Shown here: positions 10,079 to 19,917 of the stretch, in pieces | How positions within the stretch are numbered: the first letter of the stretch is position 1 | Layout: each line of letters starts with the position of its first letter | Assembly: GCA_947444305.1 (NCBI GenBank) | Contig: CANEZP010000021.1 | Location: 1 to 56,342, forward strand | From: Pseudobdellovibrionaceae bacterium | Lineage (GTDB): Bacteria > Bdellovibrionota > Bdellovibrionia > Bdellovibrionales > UBA1609 | Length of the DNA stretch: 56,342 bases | Reading direction: 5' to 3' | Notes under the pieces: generated by a model | Database searches by the model: none | What the model saw: only the letters and a program-made list of their open reading frames with translations | What the model was told of the DNA's origin: nothing | Position numbers and translations under genes: made by a program

Positions 10079-10090
10079 TACCCTAGGGTA
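10079..10090. promoter_or_regulatory. 12-bp palindrome at the predicted pilM start site
   Basis: TACCCTAGGGTA is a perfect 12-bp palindrome beginning about 2 bp beyond the predicted -10, so it would cover the transcription start. This is the position of a classic repressor operator. No regulator is known from the sequence. Confidence 0.35.
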
Positions 10091-10091
10091 A

Positions 10092-10120
10092 ATTTAATCG
10101 GCTTAAGAAATTCTTGTCAA
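10092..10120 (-). promoter_or_regulatory. candidate sigma-70 promoter for pilMNOPQ
   Basis: On the minus strand a perfect -35 TTGACA (10120-10115) is followed by a 17-nt spacer and a -10 TTAAAT (10097-10092). The -35 overlaps the last codons of pilD. The start site would be near 10085, about 40 nt before the pilM ATG. The same -10 hexamer at the same spacing occurs upstream of metK. Confidence 0.6.
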
Positions 10121-10908
10121 TGGACCGGGGTCGCGTCCGGTAGAAACAGACCTATGTACCACAGGCCGATCGCCTCTCCACCTAGAATGAAAAGTAGTGC
10201 CGCTAGAGCGAGATACGGGCCGAACGGTATGACTGACTTTAGGCCAGCTCGCGACCGCAAAGCTAGACCTAGACCAACGAAACTTCCGAGGATGCTCGAG
10301 ACTAAAATGACGAAGGGAATGGAGGTCCAGCCGAGAACCGCCCCGATCCAGGCGAGCAGTTTTATGTCACCACCACCCATACCCTCTTGTTTTCTGACGA
10401 CTAAATAAATATAGGCGATCGCGTATAGAAAACCGCCGCCGAGCAGAACACCTAAGAAAGCGGACTGAAAGCTTCGCTCAGGATTGAGCGAGGCGCCGAA
10501 GAGCCCGATTAAAATTCCGCTCAAGGTAAAAACATCGGGCAAAATCATCAGGTCTAGATCGATCATCGAAACGACGATCAAGCTCCACGCGAAGATGAGA
10601 TACTCGAGCGTGACCCATTGGAAACCATATTTGTAAAAAATGGCCGCGAAGACGATGCCGGTAAGCAATTCAACCGCGGGATAGCGCGCGGAGATCGGGG
10701 CCTTGCACGCGCGGCATTTACCCCGCAATAAAATTAGCCAAGAGAGAACCGGAATGTTGTCGTACCAGGGAATCATGTAGCCGCACTTCGGGCATGAACT
10801 TCGCGGGGTAACCACGCTTTTGTTTTGGGGCAGCCGATAGATCACGACGTTCGCGAAGCTGCCGAACAGAAGACCTAAGACAAAAAGAATCGCGGTTTCA
10901 ACCAACAT
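10117..10908 (-). CDS. pilD: type IV prepilin peptidase / N-methyltransferase PilD
   Basis: PilD is an inner-membrane aspartyl protease that cleaves prepilin leaders and N-methylates the new N terminus. The 263-aa protein has the methylase segment GSFANVVIYRLP, two CxxC pairs (Cys39/Cys42 and Cys65/Cys68), and the two catalytic aspartate regions: MIDLDLMILPD (Asp117) and GMGGGD (Asp181). About seven or eight hydrophobic helices are visible. It overlaps the upstream ABC permease gene by 11 nt and precedes the pilM promoter. Confidence 0.95.
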   Translation of the reverse strand: MLVETAILFVLGLLFGSFANVVIYRLPQNKSVVTPRSSCPKCGYMIPWYDNIPVLSWLILLRGKCRACKAPISARYPAVELLTGIVFAAIFYKYGFQWVTLEYLIFAWSLIVVSMIDLDLMILPDVFTLSGILIGLFGASLNPERSFQSAFLGVLLGGGFLYAIAYIYLVVRKQEGMGGGDIKLLAWIGAVLGWTSIPFVILVSSILGSFVGLGLALRSRAGLKSVIPFGPYLALAALLFILGGEAIGLWYIGLFLPDATPVH

Positions 10909-11668
10909 CTTTCCTCATGAACAGCAAAGTCGAAATCCAGATGCAGATCGCGAACCAAGCGGCCGCGTTACCGAGCGCCGCGGCCTTCGAAGCGAAGTCG
11001 AGCGGCTGGTCGGCGTAGAGCACGAGATCTTTCCAATTGAGGCGTTCCAGATTGGGCAGTAAATGACTGACCAACCAAGATACGGCTTTGAGCGTACCGC
11101 CTTGGTCTTTGGCGGCGAAATATTCGAGGCTACCCTGCCAATGCCCGATCAAAAAAACGCCGATCGAAAAACATACGACGAGCAAGGGCTTCGTGATCAT
11201 CGAAAAAAGGATCGTAACGCCGAGAAGAACGAGCGCTTCACCGAGAAGCCCCAGCAAAACGACCGCGAACCGCGCACCGACCTCTTGACCGAGCCCGTAA
11301 AAGACCAAACCAAGAATACACGCTAATCCGAAGATCATCGTTATGATCACCATCGTCAGCCCGAGGGCCTTACCGAAAACAAATTGGAGACGACTGATCG
11401 GCCGCACCAAAATGGTCATGATGGTTTTTTTCTCGATCTCTTTGTAGACGAGATTGCTGCCGACGAAGACCGCGAGCGCGACCGCGCAAAGGTGAATGGC
11501 GCTCATTCCGAAGTTAGCCGAAATTCGGGCTTGCTCCGCGAAGCTGAGTTGACCGAGCGCCAAACTCAGGCCGATTAAGAGAAACGCGAAGAGCACTAGC
11601 GCGTATAAAATGCGGTCACGGATAACTTCACGGTACGTGTTGATCGCAAGAACCCAAACCGGCCTCAT
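10898..11668 (-). CDS. ABC-2 type transporter permease
   Basis: This 256-aa integral membrane protein has about six hydrophobic helices and the NosY/ABC-2 pattern: N-terminal AINTYREVIRDRILYALVLFAF, then a soluble strip with EIEKKTIMTILVRPISR, which in this family contacts the ATPase. It overlaps the upstream ATPase gene by 4 nt and forms a two-gene exporter with it. The substrate is unknown. Adjacent pilD suggests co-expression with pilus genes, but ABC-2 exporters near pil genes are not proof of a pilus role. Confidence 0.88.
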   Translation of the reverse strand: MRPVWVLAINTYREVIRDRILYALVLFAFLLIGLSLALGQLSFAEQARISANFGMSAIHLCAVALAVFVGSNLVYKEIEKKTIMTILVRPISRLQFVFGKALGLTMVIITMIFGLACILGLVFYGLGQEVGARFAVVLLGLLGEALVLLGVTILFSMITKPLLVVCFSIGVFLIGHWQGSLEYFAAKDQGGTLKAVSWLVSHLLPNLERLNWKDLVLYADQPLDFASKAAALGNAAAWFAICIWISTLLFMRKDVG

Positions 11669-12543
11669 GGATTCCTCCCGCGTAGGGCCATCTTAACGAA
11701 AATTTCTTCGAGCGTGGCGCGGGCGCGCCGGATCTCGATGATCGCGGCGCCGCGACCAAGAAGCTGCTTAAGCTGCACCTGAAGGTCTTCTTGATTTTGG
11801 GCGCGTAAAGATCTTCGTTCGTTTTGTTCAAAATAGTAGATCTCGAGTTCGACGCCGCTCTTGTCGAGGAGCGCATCGGTTTCACCTTCGTAAATGCAAA
11901 TTCCGTCTTTAAGCACGACTAGGCGCTGGCAAAGCCGTTCCATGTCGTGCAGCAAATGCGAGCTGAAGAATATCGCGGTGCCTTTTTTAGCCGTTTCTAA
12001 AATGATTTCGGAAAGCGCTAAGCGGCCGTCGGGATCCAGGCCCGACATCGGTTCGTCTAAAATAATCAGTTCGGGATCGTGGATGAGCGCTTGCGCCACG
12101 CCGATCTTTTGCAACATACCTTTCGAGTAACTGCGCAGCGGCCGGTCCTTCGCGTGGGTAAGGTCGACGCGTTTAAGCAATTGCGCGATCCGGTCGTTAA
12201 GCACCGGCGCTTTCCAGCTCGATGTGAGATGAGCGTAGAATTTTAGAAACTCGACGCCCGACAGATGTTCGTAGAAATAGGGCCGCTCGGGCAAGAAGCC
12301 CAGCCGCCGTTTGCTATCGGAACTCAGAGGTGCACCGAAGAATTCGGCGGTGCCCGAATCCGGATAATCGAGCCCGAGCATGCAGCGCATGGTGGTTGTC
12401 TTGCCCGCACCGTTACCGCCGAGGAAACCGGTAATGGAACCGGCAGGAACCGAAAAGCTTACGCCTTTCAGAACATCGTTTTTACGGGCGAACAAATCGC
12501 GTTTGTACGATTTCTTAAGATCACGAACTTGTAGCAGACTCAT
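11665..12543 (-). CDS. ABC transporter ATP-binding protein
   Basis: This 292-aa nucleotide-binding subunit has Walker A GGNGAGKTT (residues 42-50), signature SYSKGMLQKIGVAQAL, Walker B ELIILDEPMSGLDP and the switch His in FFSSHLL. The CcmA/NosF-like form with a ~70-residue C-terminal extension fits exporters of the ABC-2 class. It is coupled to the permease downstream by a 4-nt overlap. It follows carB by only 11 bp, so it probably belongs to the same long transcript. Confidence 0.92.
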   Translation of the reverse strand: MSLLQVRDLKKSYKRDLFARKNDVLKGVSFSVPAGSITGFLGGNGAGKTTTMRCMLGLDYPDSGTAEFFGAPLSSDSKRRLGFLPERPYFYEHLSGVEFLKFYAHLTSSWKAPVLNDRIAQLLKRVDLTHAKDRPLRSYSKGMLQKIGVAQALIHDPELIILDEPMSGLDPDGRLALSEIILETAKKGTAIFFSSHLLHDMERLCQRLVVLKDGICIYEGETDALLDKSGVELEIYYFEQNERRSLRAQNQEDLQVQLKQLLGRGAAIIEIRRARATLEEIFVKMALRGRNP

Positions 12544-12554
12544 AGTTGGTTAAC

Positions 12555-15500
12555 TCACAGCGGGTTAACGGTGAAATCACCTTGTTTTCTCTTTTTTAAG
12601 GCTATGACGAAAGCTCTCGCGGCGTCACTCTCGGTGATGCAGGGTATCGAATAATCTACGCAGCTTCGGCGAATCCCGAATGAAGCCTCGATGGAAGTCC
12701 GGCCCGAGGTCGTGTTGATCACGAAGGCAATATCCCCCGAACGGATGCGATCGACGCAATGGGGCCGTCCTTCATGGACCTTTTTGACCGTCAAGCACTC
12801 TAGGCCTTTGCTTTCAAGGTAAGCCGCCGTGCCCGCCGTGCCCGAAAGTTGGAAGCCTAGCTGATCGAGATCTTTAACTACGTCGAACAATTCTTCTTTG
12901 TCTTTTTCGCGCAGGGAAAGGAAGACCTCGCCCGAAGCCGGCAATTGCAAATCACTCGAGACGATCGCCTTAAGCAACGCTTCCGGGTAATCGGGACCGC
13001 GGCCCATCGTTTCGCCGGTGGATTTCATCTCGGGGCCGAGGATGGAATCCGCGTCGGGGAATTTCTTAAACGGGAATACGACACCTTTAACGGCGACGCC
13101 TTTAATTTTATGCCAATCGTATTTTTGCGGCTGAACGTCGGCCGCTTTGTCGCCCAAGATTCCGCGCACGCCTAGATCGACGAGCGGAATGCCCGTGGCT
13201 TTTGCGATAAACGGAACGCTGCGGCTGCTGCGGGGATTGGCCTCAAGCATGAAAACTTGATCGTCTTTAACGGCGAGTTGCAAATTCAAGAAACCGCGCA
13301 CGTTTAAGCGATCGGCCAAACGGCGGCTGAGATCTTCGATCATCGCGCAAGTTTCGTCCTTCAAACGCTGCGGGGGAACGACGCCCATGGAATCGCCGCT
13401 GTGAACACCGGCCGCTTCGATGTGTTCGATGACCCCACCGATGATGGTCCAATCGGGACCGCGAACGAGATCGACGTCGACTTCGAGCGCACGATCTAAG
13501 AATTGATCCATCATGCAGGGAGCATCGGGACGAATGAAAGCGCCGTGCCGGGTGAAATAAGTCGCGAGCTCCTCACCGTTTTCGACGAGTTCCATACGCC
13601 GGCCGCCGATGACGTAGCTGGGCCGGCAAATAATTGGAAAGCCGATGCGCGCGGCAATGTCTTGGGCCGCTTTGAGATCGGTGGCCATGCCCGAAAGCGG
13701 AATGCGGAAGTTGAGCTCCTGACAAATTTTCGTAAAGAGGCCGCGGTCTTCCGCTAAGTCGATGCTTTCGAGCGTCGTGCCGAGAAGTTTTTGTCCGGCC
13801 TTTACCAACCGGTGCGCCAAGTTGATCGGCGTTTGCCCGCCGAGTTGGCCGACGAAGCCGACCGGCTCGATCAAACGTAAGATTTCGAGAACACTTTCGA
13901 AAGTGAGTGGCTCAAAGAAAAGGGCGTCCGAGGTGTCGTAATCGGTGCTGACCGTCTCGGGATTCGAATTGATCATCGCCACTTTGTGGCCGCTGCGCTG
14001 AAACTGGCGCACGCTGCGTACGCACGAGTAATCAAACTCTACGCCCTGCCCAATCCGGTTCGGGCCGCTGCCTAAAAGCGCGACCATCGCCGGCGGGAAT
14101 TTCACGGCGTGCGATTCGCTATGGTAGGTCGAGTAATAATACGGAGTTTCGGATTTAAATTCACCGGCGCAAGTGTCGACCTGCAAGTACGCGGGTACGA
14201 TCTTGTTTTTCCAGCGGAGATCACGGACTTCGTCGGCCGTTTTGCCGGTCAGGCGCGCGATGGAAGCGTCGGCGAAACCGCGGCGCTTAGCTTGTCTTAG
14301 GAAGTCGGCGTTGAGGTCGGACTTCGCGATTTCTTTTTCGAACAAAGCGAGTTCTTCAACGTGTTCCAGGAACCAGGGATGAACTTGCGTTTGCGCGTGC
14401 ACGTCGTCGACCGAGCGCCCGTCGCGGAAGGCCTGAAAGATTTGGTAAATGCGTTTGCTGTTCGGGTACGAAAGCAACGCTTCGTCGAGGGTCACCGGGT
14501 AAGGCCCCAGTTCGGACTCTTCCAGCGACACTAGCGCCTTTTGGAAGGATTCTTTAAAGGTGCGGCCGATGCCCATAACCTCGCCGACCGAACGCATCTG
14601 GGTAGTTAAGCTATCTTTGGTGCCCTGAAATTTCTCGAAGGCGAAACGCGGAATTTTGGTTACCACGTAATCGAGCGCGGGCTCGTAGCAGCAAGGGGTC
14701 GTGCCCGTAATGTCGTTGCGCAGTTCTTCAAGTTTGTAGCCCACGGCCAAAAGCGCCGCGATCTTGGCGATCGGGAAACCGGTGGCCTTCGACGCCAAGG
14801 CGCTCGAACGGCTGACCCGCGGGTTCATCTCGATGACGACGCGCTCGCCGGTGTCGGGGTGAACCGCGAACTGAATATTCGCGCCGCCCGTTTGCACGCC
14901 GACGGCTTCGATAATCTTGCGGGCTTCGTCGCGCATTTCTTGGTAGGCGACGTCGCTAAGAGTTTGTTGCGGAGCGACCGTTATGCTGTCGCCGGTGTGC
15001 ACGCCGCAGGGGTCGAAATTTTCGATCGAACAGATGACGACGAAGGTGCCGGCTTTGTCGCGCATCACTTCGAGTTCGAATTCCTGCCAACCGAGAATGC
15101 TCGCTTCGACAAGCACTTCGCTGGTGGGACTGGCGTGCAGACCCGCCGCGATCATCGTTTGGTATTCCTCAAGCGAAAAAGCGATCCCGCCGCCGGCCCC
15201 GCCGAGGGTGTAGTTCGGGCGCAAGATGAGCGGGAAGCCGAGTTCCGAGGCGACCTGCATGCCGTGTTCAAAAGTACGAACCATGTGGCTGGCCGGATAT
15301 TTCGCGCCGACTTGATCGAGGATCGTGCGGAATTTTTCGCGGTCTTCGGCGGCGCGAATGACGTCAGGGGTCGCGCCGAGCAATTGAATATTCAATTCTT
15401 TGAGTATCCCCGCCTTATCGAGTTCGAGCGCGAGGTTCAGCGCGGTTTGCCCGCCAAGCGTAGGGATCACGGCGTCGGGCCGCTCTTGCCGGAGGATCTT

Positions 15501-15725
15501 TTCGACGTAGGCGAGTTTAAGCGGTTCGATGTAAACGCGCGTAGCGATCTCGGCGTCGGTCATGATCGTCGCGGGGTTCGAATTGATGAGGATGACGTCG
15601 AGGCCTTCCTTCATCAAGGCTTTGCAAGCCTGCGTGCCGGAGTAATCGAATTCGCAAGCCTGACCGATCACGATCGGTCCGCTGCCTAAGATGACCACTT
15701 TTTTTAAGTCAGAATTTCTTGGCAA
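12555..15725 (-). CDS. carB: carbamoyl-phosphate synthase large subunit
   Basis: CarB makes carbamoyl phosphate from bicarbonate, ammonia and two ATP for pyrimidine and arginine synthesis. The 1056-aa protein shows the duplicated organisation: first carboxyphosphate half ([21 protein letters not shown], then [20 protein letters not shown]), oligomerisation region, second carbamate half ([20 protein letters not shown], then [18 protein letters not shown]) and a C-terminal MGS-like allosteric domain. The start is TTG 15725 with AGGG seven bases upstream. It is separated from carA by an unknown 230-aa gene. Confidence 0.97.
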   Translation of the reverse strand: MPRNSDLKKVVILGSGPIVIGQACEFDYSGTQACKALMKEGLDVILINSNPATIMTDAEIATRVYIEPLKLAYVEKILRQERPDAVIPTLGGQTALNLALELDKAGILKELNIQLLGATPDVIRAAEDREKFRTILDQVGAKYPASHMVRTFEHGMQVASELGFPLILRPNYTLGGAGGGIAFSLEEYQTMIAAGLHASPTSEVLVEASILGWQEFELEVMRDKAGTFVVICSIENFDPCGVHTGDSITVAPQQTLSDVAYQEMRDEARKIIEAVGVQTGGANIQFAVHPDTGERVVIEMNPRVSRSSALASKATGFPIAKIAALLAVGYKLEELRNDITGTTPCCYEPALDYVVTKIPRFAFEKFQGTKDSLTTQMRSVGEVMGIGRTFKESFQKALVSLEESELGPYPVTLDEALLSYPNSKRIYQIFQAFRDGRSVDDVHAQTQVHPWFLEHVEELALFEKEIAKSDLNADFLRQAKRRGFADASIARLTGKTADEVRDLRWKNKIVPAYLQVDTCAGEFKSETPYYYSTYHSESHAVKFPPAMVALLGSGPNRIGQGVEFDYSCVRSVRQFQRSGHKVAMINSNPETVSTDYDTSDALFFEPLTFESVLEILRLIEPVGFVGQLGGQTPINLAHRLVKAGQKLLGTTLESIDLAEDRGLFTKICQELNFRIPLSGMATDLKAAQDIAARIGFPIICRPSYVIGGRRMELVENGEELATYFTRHGAFIRPDAPCMMDQFLDRALEVDVDLVRGPDWTIIGGVIEHIEAAGVHSGDSMGVVPPQRLKDETCAMIEDLSRRLADRLNVRGFLNLQLAVKDDQVFMLEANPRSSRSVPFIAKATGIPLVDLGVRGILGDKAADVQPQKYDWHKIKGVAVKGVVFPFKKFPDADSILGPEMKSTGETMGRGPDYPEALLKAIVSSDLQLPASGEVFLSLREKDKEELFDVVKDLDQLGFQLSGTAGTAAYLESKGLECLTVKKVHEGRPHCVDRIRSGDIAFVINTTSGRTSIEASFGIRRSCVDYSIPCITESDAARAFVIALKKRKQGDFTVNPL

Positions 15726-15748
15726 GTCACTACCCTAATGTTTTTTAT

Positions 15749-16441
15749 TTACAATCTGAGTTTGGATTCGTTCGAATAGATTTGGTGAATATCAAGGTGG
15801 CGGTACTGTTCGTGTTTGTGTTTCATCTTGAAGAGGCGTGCTAAAAGTTCTTCACGCGCTTGGGCTTGTTCCTCTTCGGGGAGCTTGTTCACGCGCTTTA
15901 CTTCTTTAAGCACGAACTTAGAAATAACCGCCGGGTGAAACGTAAAAGCGTTTGAGAAAACGAAGCTACCGTCGTGCGGAATCAATCGCGCTTCGAAGTA
16001 TTCGTCTTTTGAAAAGCCTTGGGTCAATCGCGAGTGGCGAATGACGTATTTAAAGCCGGTGAACAAATCGCGGATGTAGACGTCGTCGCCCTTTAGCTTC
16101 GTAAATTCGAAGAGGCTATGGCGTGAGTTGCGCATGTTCAGGTAGAGCGGGCGTTCCTCTTCGGGGATGGCGTAGTTTGGGTCGTCGAGCACCATTTCGA
16201 TGCCCGCGCGGCCGGAACTATCCATCTTGCGCGTGAATAAGTACCAATCGGTAAATTGCGCCATTTTTAATTCAAAATCGTGTGAGGCTTCGTCAAATGT
16301 TCCGGCGCGTTCGAAGAAATCGCCCTTCGCCGCTTCGACCTCGGACATGTAGCGCGAGCTTGTGTAGTGCTGCATGAGTTTTTCGATCATCGGTTCGTAG
16401 CTCATCGTCAGGCTCATGGGAGGGGTCGACATTTGCGTCAT
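15749..16441 (-). CDS. uncharacterised protein between carA and carB, 230 aa
   Basis: I do not recognise a named family. The protein is soluble, mixed alpha/beta and charged, with no signal peptide. The core (~residues 40-180) has the regular pattern FTDWYLFTRKMD, YLNMRNSRHSLFEF, YIRDLFTGFKYVIR and FVFSNAFTFHP; the C terminus is helical and rich in K, H and E. The gene begins inside the carA stop (ATGA overlap) and carB follows 23 bp later, so it is made together with both carbamoyl-phosphate synthase subunits. That position is suggestive, but no function can be assigned. Confidence 0.75.
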   Translation of the reverse strand: MTQMSTPPMSLTMSYEPMIEKLMQHYTSSRYMSEVEAAKGDFFERAGTFDEASHDFELKMAQFTDWYLFTRKMDSSGRAGIEMVLDDPNYAIPEEERPLYLNMRNSRHSLFEFTKLKGDDVYIRDLFTGFKYVIRHSRLTQGFSKDEYFEARLIPHDGSFVFSNAFTFHPAVISKFVLKEVKRVNKLPEEEQAQAREELLARLFKMKHKHEQYRHLDIHQIYSNESKLRL

Positions 16442-17553
16442 TGAGTCTGCCTTATGAAAAAATCAAAAAGTTCGGCGGCTTCGTGCGGACCGGGATGGCT
16501 TTCGGGATGGAATTGCACGCTCATCGCTTTCCGGCCGGGATCGTAAATTCCCGCAACGGTATTGTCGTTTAGGTTCACGTGCGTGACCTGAACGGTCTTC
16601 GGAAGCGTATCGAGCTTAACCGCGTAACCGTGATTTTGGCTACTCATGTATATTTTATTTAGCAGGCTGTCTTTGATCGGGTGATTGGAACCGCGGTGCC
16701 CGAATTTCAATTTGTAGGTCTCGCCGCCCAGCGCCCGGCCCAAAACTTGGTGACCCATGCAGATACCGAAAATGAATTTCCAGCCGATGAGGTCTTTCAA
16801 GGTTTCGGGGGCAACTTGGACATCACCGGGATCGCCGGGGCCGTTGGTCAACAAAATGCCGTCGGGGTTATAAGCGCGGATCTTTTTAGCATCGGTGCGA
16901 GAAGGAAAAACGCGGATCTCGCTACAGCGTGATTTGAGCTCGCGAAGTGAATTCATCTTGCAACCGAAATCCAGCACGGCGATTTTCGGACCGCGGGGAT
17001 TGTCGCCTTTTAAGGTGCGCTCTTCTTTGACCGAAGCGAAATGTACCCAGTCTTTGTCGAGTTTCTTTTTCGCGGCGATCAGATCTTTTGATTTGGCGAG
17101 GGCTTCTTCGGCGGTTTCGGCGCGGACGAGGGCACCCCAAGGAGTGCCCTGATCGCGTAAGCGAAAAACAAGTTTACGCGTATCGACCTCGGTCAATACG
17201 GGAACTTTATGGCGGCCCAATTTCTCGAGCCAGCGTTGATCACGCCAGCTGTTTTGCATTTCAACGCAGACGAAGCCGTCGATCCAGATACGTTCGGATT
17301 CCCAAAACTCATCGTTTTCGCCGTAGTTGCCCTGCTGGGGCGCGGTGAGCACGATAATTTGATTGAGGTAAGATGGGTCGGTGGCCATCTCTTCGTAACC
17401 GCTATGGCTGGTGTTGAAAACAACTTCGCCCGCACGGTCCCAGGCGAGACCATCAGATTGGCCGGTACCGGATTGTTCGCGACCGCCCTGCTGCCAAAGT
17501 CCGGAGAATGTTTCCCCCGACTCCAGCACCAAAAAACCTTTGGTCCTATTCAC
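16438..17553 (-). CDS. carA: carbamoyl-phosphate synthase small (glutaminase) subunit
   Basis: CarA hydrolyses glutamine and passes ammonia through a tunnel to CarB. The 371-aa protein has the N-terminal CPSase domain (LESGETFSGLW, VVFNTSHSGYEEMATDPSY) and a class I amidotransferase domain with the nucleophile in GICMGHQVLG (Cys265) and the His/Glu pair in QFHPESHPGP (His349, Glu351). It overlaps the pyrB stop by 4 nt. A roughly 13-residue Q/G/S-rich insertion near residues 20-34 is slightly unusual. Confidence 0.97.
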   Translation of the reverse strand: MNRTKGFLVLESGETFSGLWQQGGREQSGTGQSDGLAWDRAGEVVFNTSHSGYEEMATDPSYLNQIIVLTAPQQGNYGENDEFWESERIWIDGFVCVEMQNSWRDQRWLEKLGRHKVPVLTEVDTRKLVFRLRDQGTPWGALVRAETAEEALAKSKDLIAAKKKLDKDWVHFASVKEERTLKGDNPRGPKIAVLDFGCKMNSLRELKSRCSEIRVFPSRTDAKKIRAYNPDGILLTNGPGDPGDVQVAPETLKDLIGWKFIFGICMGHQVLGRALGGETYKLKFGHRGSNHPIKDSLLNKIYMSSQNHGYAVKLDTLPKTVQVTHVNLNDNTVAGIYDPGRKAMSVQFHPESHPGPHEAAELFDFFIRQTQ

Positions 17554-18503
17554 GCGTGCTGAACCTCAAGGCCTAGCATGATGGAAATCAATGCCGCCCG
17601 GACAAAAACTCCATTGGTCACTTGATCGAGAACTTTGCAACGTTTGTCGTTCAATACGAACGCCGAGAATTCGACCCCGCGGATGACGGGACCGGGATGC
17701 AAAAGAATGCCGTCGGAACGGAAATTTTGCAGCTGATCGCCGCCGATACGGAAGCTTTCGCGGTATTCGGCCATCGAGAAACCAACATTCTCACCGGCGT
17801 GACGCTCTTTTTGTACGCGCAAGGCCATGAGAACCGTCGCCCACTCGGTCGCTTCTTTAAGGTTCGTAAAGCTTTGCACGCCTTTCCAGGCGTCATTCTT
17901 CGGTTCAAATTGTGCGGGGGCGCAGTACGCGACCTCGGCGCCCATGGCGCGGAGTAAAATCAAATTGGAATTGGCGACGCGACTGTGCAAAACGTCGCCG
18001 ACAATTAAGACCCGCTCGCCTTTTACTTTGCCGCGGAATTCTTTGATCGTGAAGGCATCAAGCAGCGCTTGCGTCGGATGTTCGGAAGAACCGATACCGC
18101 CGCTGATGATCGGGCACGGCAAATCTTTGATGGTGGCGTCGGCATCGATGTTCGAATTGTATCGAACCACCATGATGTCGGGCATCATCGCCGCGATATT
18201 CCGGAAGGTGTCTTCGAGAGTTTCACCTTTTGAAATAGACGCGTTTTGCGGATTGTCGAGGGCGACCGACCGCATGCCGAGGCGTGCGCCGGCGACCTGG
18301 AAACTCATCCGGGTGCGCGTGCTGGGTTCACTGAAAACTAAAGCCAACACTTTGTGGCTTAAGCCTTCGCTCTTAATGAGATGATCGATCCGCTTTTTCT
18401 TTTCAAATTCGGTTTTAAAAAGGGAAGCGCGAGAAAAGATCTGATCGATATCTTTCTCAGTAAGCTGGTCTGAGCTGAGGAACGATTCTCCAACGAGTGA
18501 CAT
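17550..18503 (-). CDS. pyrB: aspartate carbamoyltransferase catalytic subunit
   Basis: PyrB joins carbamoyl phosphate to aspartate, the committed step of pyrimidine synthesis. The 317-aa protein carries the carbamoyl-phosphate loop SEPSTRTRMSF (STRTR at residues 61-65), the ASISKGE loop with the active-site lysine, and HPTQALLD (142-149). No pyrI regulatory subunit gene is adjacent. Gene order pyrB-carA-unknown-carB makes a pyrimidine unit. The gap to lepB upstream is only 34 bp, too short for a pyrimidine attenuator of the usual size. Confidence 0.97.
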   Translation of the reverse strand: MSLVGESFLSSDQLTEKDIDQIFSRASLFKTEFEKKKRIDHLIKSEGLSHKVLALVFSEPSTRTRMSFQVAGARLGMRSVALDNPQNASISKGETLEDTFRNIAAMMPDIMVVRYNSNIDADATIKDLPCPIISGGIGSSEHPTQALLDAFTIKEFRGKVKGERVLIVGDVLHSRVANSNLILLRAMGAEVAYCAPAQFEPKNDAWKGVQSFTNLKEATEWATVLMALRVQKERHAGENVGFSMAEYRESFRIGGDQLQNFRSDGILLHPGPVIRGVEFSAFVLNDKRCKVLDQVTNGVFVRAALISIMLGLEVQHA

Positions 18504-18537
18504 TGGGGAAGACTCTATACTGCCCTCCGGAAAAGAG

Positions 18538-19128
18538 TCAATTCATGCTACGGAACATTCGTTCAGGGCGAAGCTTCGGCCAGGTGCGCACCACCGAACC
18601 GTCGAACCATTCGAGACTTAACCAGGTGCGCTGGATGCGCGCTTCGATCAGATCCGTTTTTATTGGCCCCCAGGAGCGGGAGTCTTCTAGAGCTTCACGT
18701 TTATCGTTCAAAACATAAATATGCTGCGGAGGCACGACGATCGCCACGGGCTCAGCTTTCGGCTCGGAGTCGAGCGTCGCTTCGGGCCAAACGGACCGGT
18801 CCTGATCCGGAGGTTCGCCGTTGACCGTCAGCGCGCCGGCGCGGATTTCGATTCGGTCACCCGGGAGGCCGACCACCCGCTTGAGACAAATTTGATCTTT
18901 GTCGTTCGGGCAACGGAGCGCGATGATCTCGCCCCGCGCCACATTCGCGGCACGCCACTTGGTGCCCAGCAGAAAATCACCGGGCCAGATCGTGGGCATC
19001 ATGGAGACGCCGGACATAACAAAGCTTGAGATTAAGAAGATGCGGAGCAAGGTTCCGATAATAAAGATGACCGCGAACAACTGGAGCGCGCGGCGAATGA
19101 TAAAATCGGCCTGGTATTGGCGTCGCAT
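18538..19128 (-). CDS. lepB: signal peptidase I paralogue 3 (divergent, 196 aa)
   Basis: This is a type I signal peptidase, an inner-membrane protease with a Ser/Lys dyad. One N-terminal membrane helix (~16-35) is followed by box B with the nucleophile in SGVSMMPT (Ser42) and box D with the general base in CLKRVVGLPGD (Lys83). Box E, normally GDNRxxSxDSR, is degenerate here (LNDKREALEDSRSWG). At 196 aa it is shorter than its two neighbours because it lacks most of their extra loops. It is the third of three tandem paralogues, so substrate specialisation is likely but unproven. Confidence 0.9.
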   Translation of the reverse strand: MRRQYQADFIIRRALQLFAVIFIIGTLLRIFLISSFVMSGVSMMPTIWPGDFLLGTKWRAANVARGEIIALRCPNDKDQICLKRVVGLPGDRIEIRAGALTVNGEPPDQDRSVWPEATLDSEPKAEPVAIVVPPQHIYVLNDKREALEDSRSWGPIKTDLIEARIQRTWLSLEWFDGSVVRTWPKLRPERMFRSMN

Positions 19129-19131
19129 GAC

Positions 19132-19899
19132 TTACTTCAGACCGTGGAAGAACCGTCCCCAACGAAGTTCAAGTGGATTACAAAGGAACGGCAAGAACGG
19201 TAAGGTTTCGTCACAACTTAGCCAAACGAACAAGGCCTTACCGAGCAGATTTTCACGCGGGAGCGAACCCCAGTAACGGCTGTCTTTGGAATTGTCGCGA
19301 TTGTCGCCCATGCAAAAATACTCATCGGGGCCGACGGTCATCGGGCGATCGAAAAATCGGGCCGCGCCTTTGGTGAGCAAGGCCCGGTGCTGGACGCCTT
19401 TCAGGTTTTCCTCGAAAAAATCGAAATCCGCGTAAGTGCCACCGCCGAGATCACTCTCTTTTACGGGATAATAGGGAGCCTGCGATTCGGGAGCCGCGCT
19501 GACGGGTAAGATTTTAGTCTCGAGCTTTTCGCCGTTGAGCTTAACGTAACCCTCTTGATCCACTTCGATCTTATCGCCCGGCACGCCGACGACCCGTTTG
19601 ATCATGAAGTAGCCGTTATCTTCGACCGAACGGAAAACGACGATGTCGCCGCGTTGTGGTTCGGAGTTCTTGAAAAGCCACTTCTTGGTGAAGGGAACGC
19701 GCACGCCGTAAGAAAATTTGCTGACGAGGATGTGATCATGGATCAACAACGTCGGGATCATGCTGCCACTGGGGATAACGTAAGGTTCAAAGAGCATCCA
19801 ACGAAACGCGAGGATCGCGGCGACGGCGAGCAAGAAAGACCCGAGTCCTTCGCCGAATTTTGCTTTTTTCTTGGTCGAATTAGTTTCGGTGTTTGCCAT
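19132..19899 (-). CDS. lepB: signal peptidase I paralogue 2
   Basis: This 255-aa signal peptidase I has a single N-terminal membrane helix (~18-38), nucleophile in VIPSGSMIPT (Ser46), general base in MIKRVVGVPGD (Lys101) and an intact GDNRDNSKDSRYWG box. It closely resembles paralogue 1 next door, down to the C-terminal FVWLSCDETLPFLPFLCNPLELRW segment with two cysteines. The two probably come from a tandem duplication. It lies 18 bp after paralogue 1 and 3 bp before paralogue 3. Confidence 0.94.
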   Translation of the reverse strand: MANTETNSTKKKAKFGEGLGSFLLAVAAILAFRWMLFEPYVIPSGSMIPTLLIHDHILVSKFSYGVRVPFTKKWLFKNSEPQRGDIVVFRSVEDNGYFMIKRVVGVPGDKIEVDQEGYVKLNGEKLETKILPVSAAPESQAPYYPVKESDLGGGTYADFDFFEENLKGVQHRALLTKGAARFFDRPMTVGPDEYFCMGDNRDNSKDSRYWGSLPRENLLGKALFVWLSCDETLPFLPFLCNPLELRWGRFFHGLK

Positions 19900-19917
19900 G
19901 ATGTCGCCCTTCAGCTT

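Noticed and set aside
14859-15689. Long antisense frame opposite carB
   Set aside because: GC-rich codon structure of carB keeps this frame open; there are no protein-like motifs, and carB is certain.
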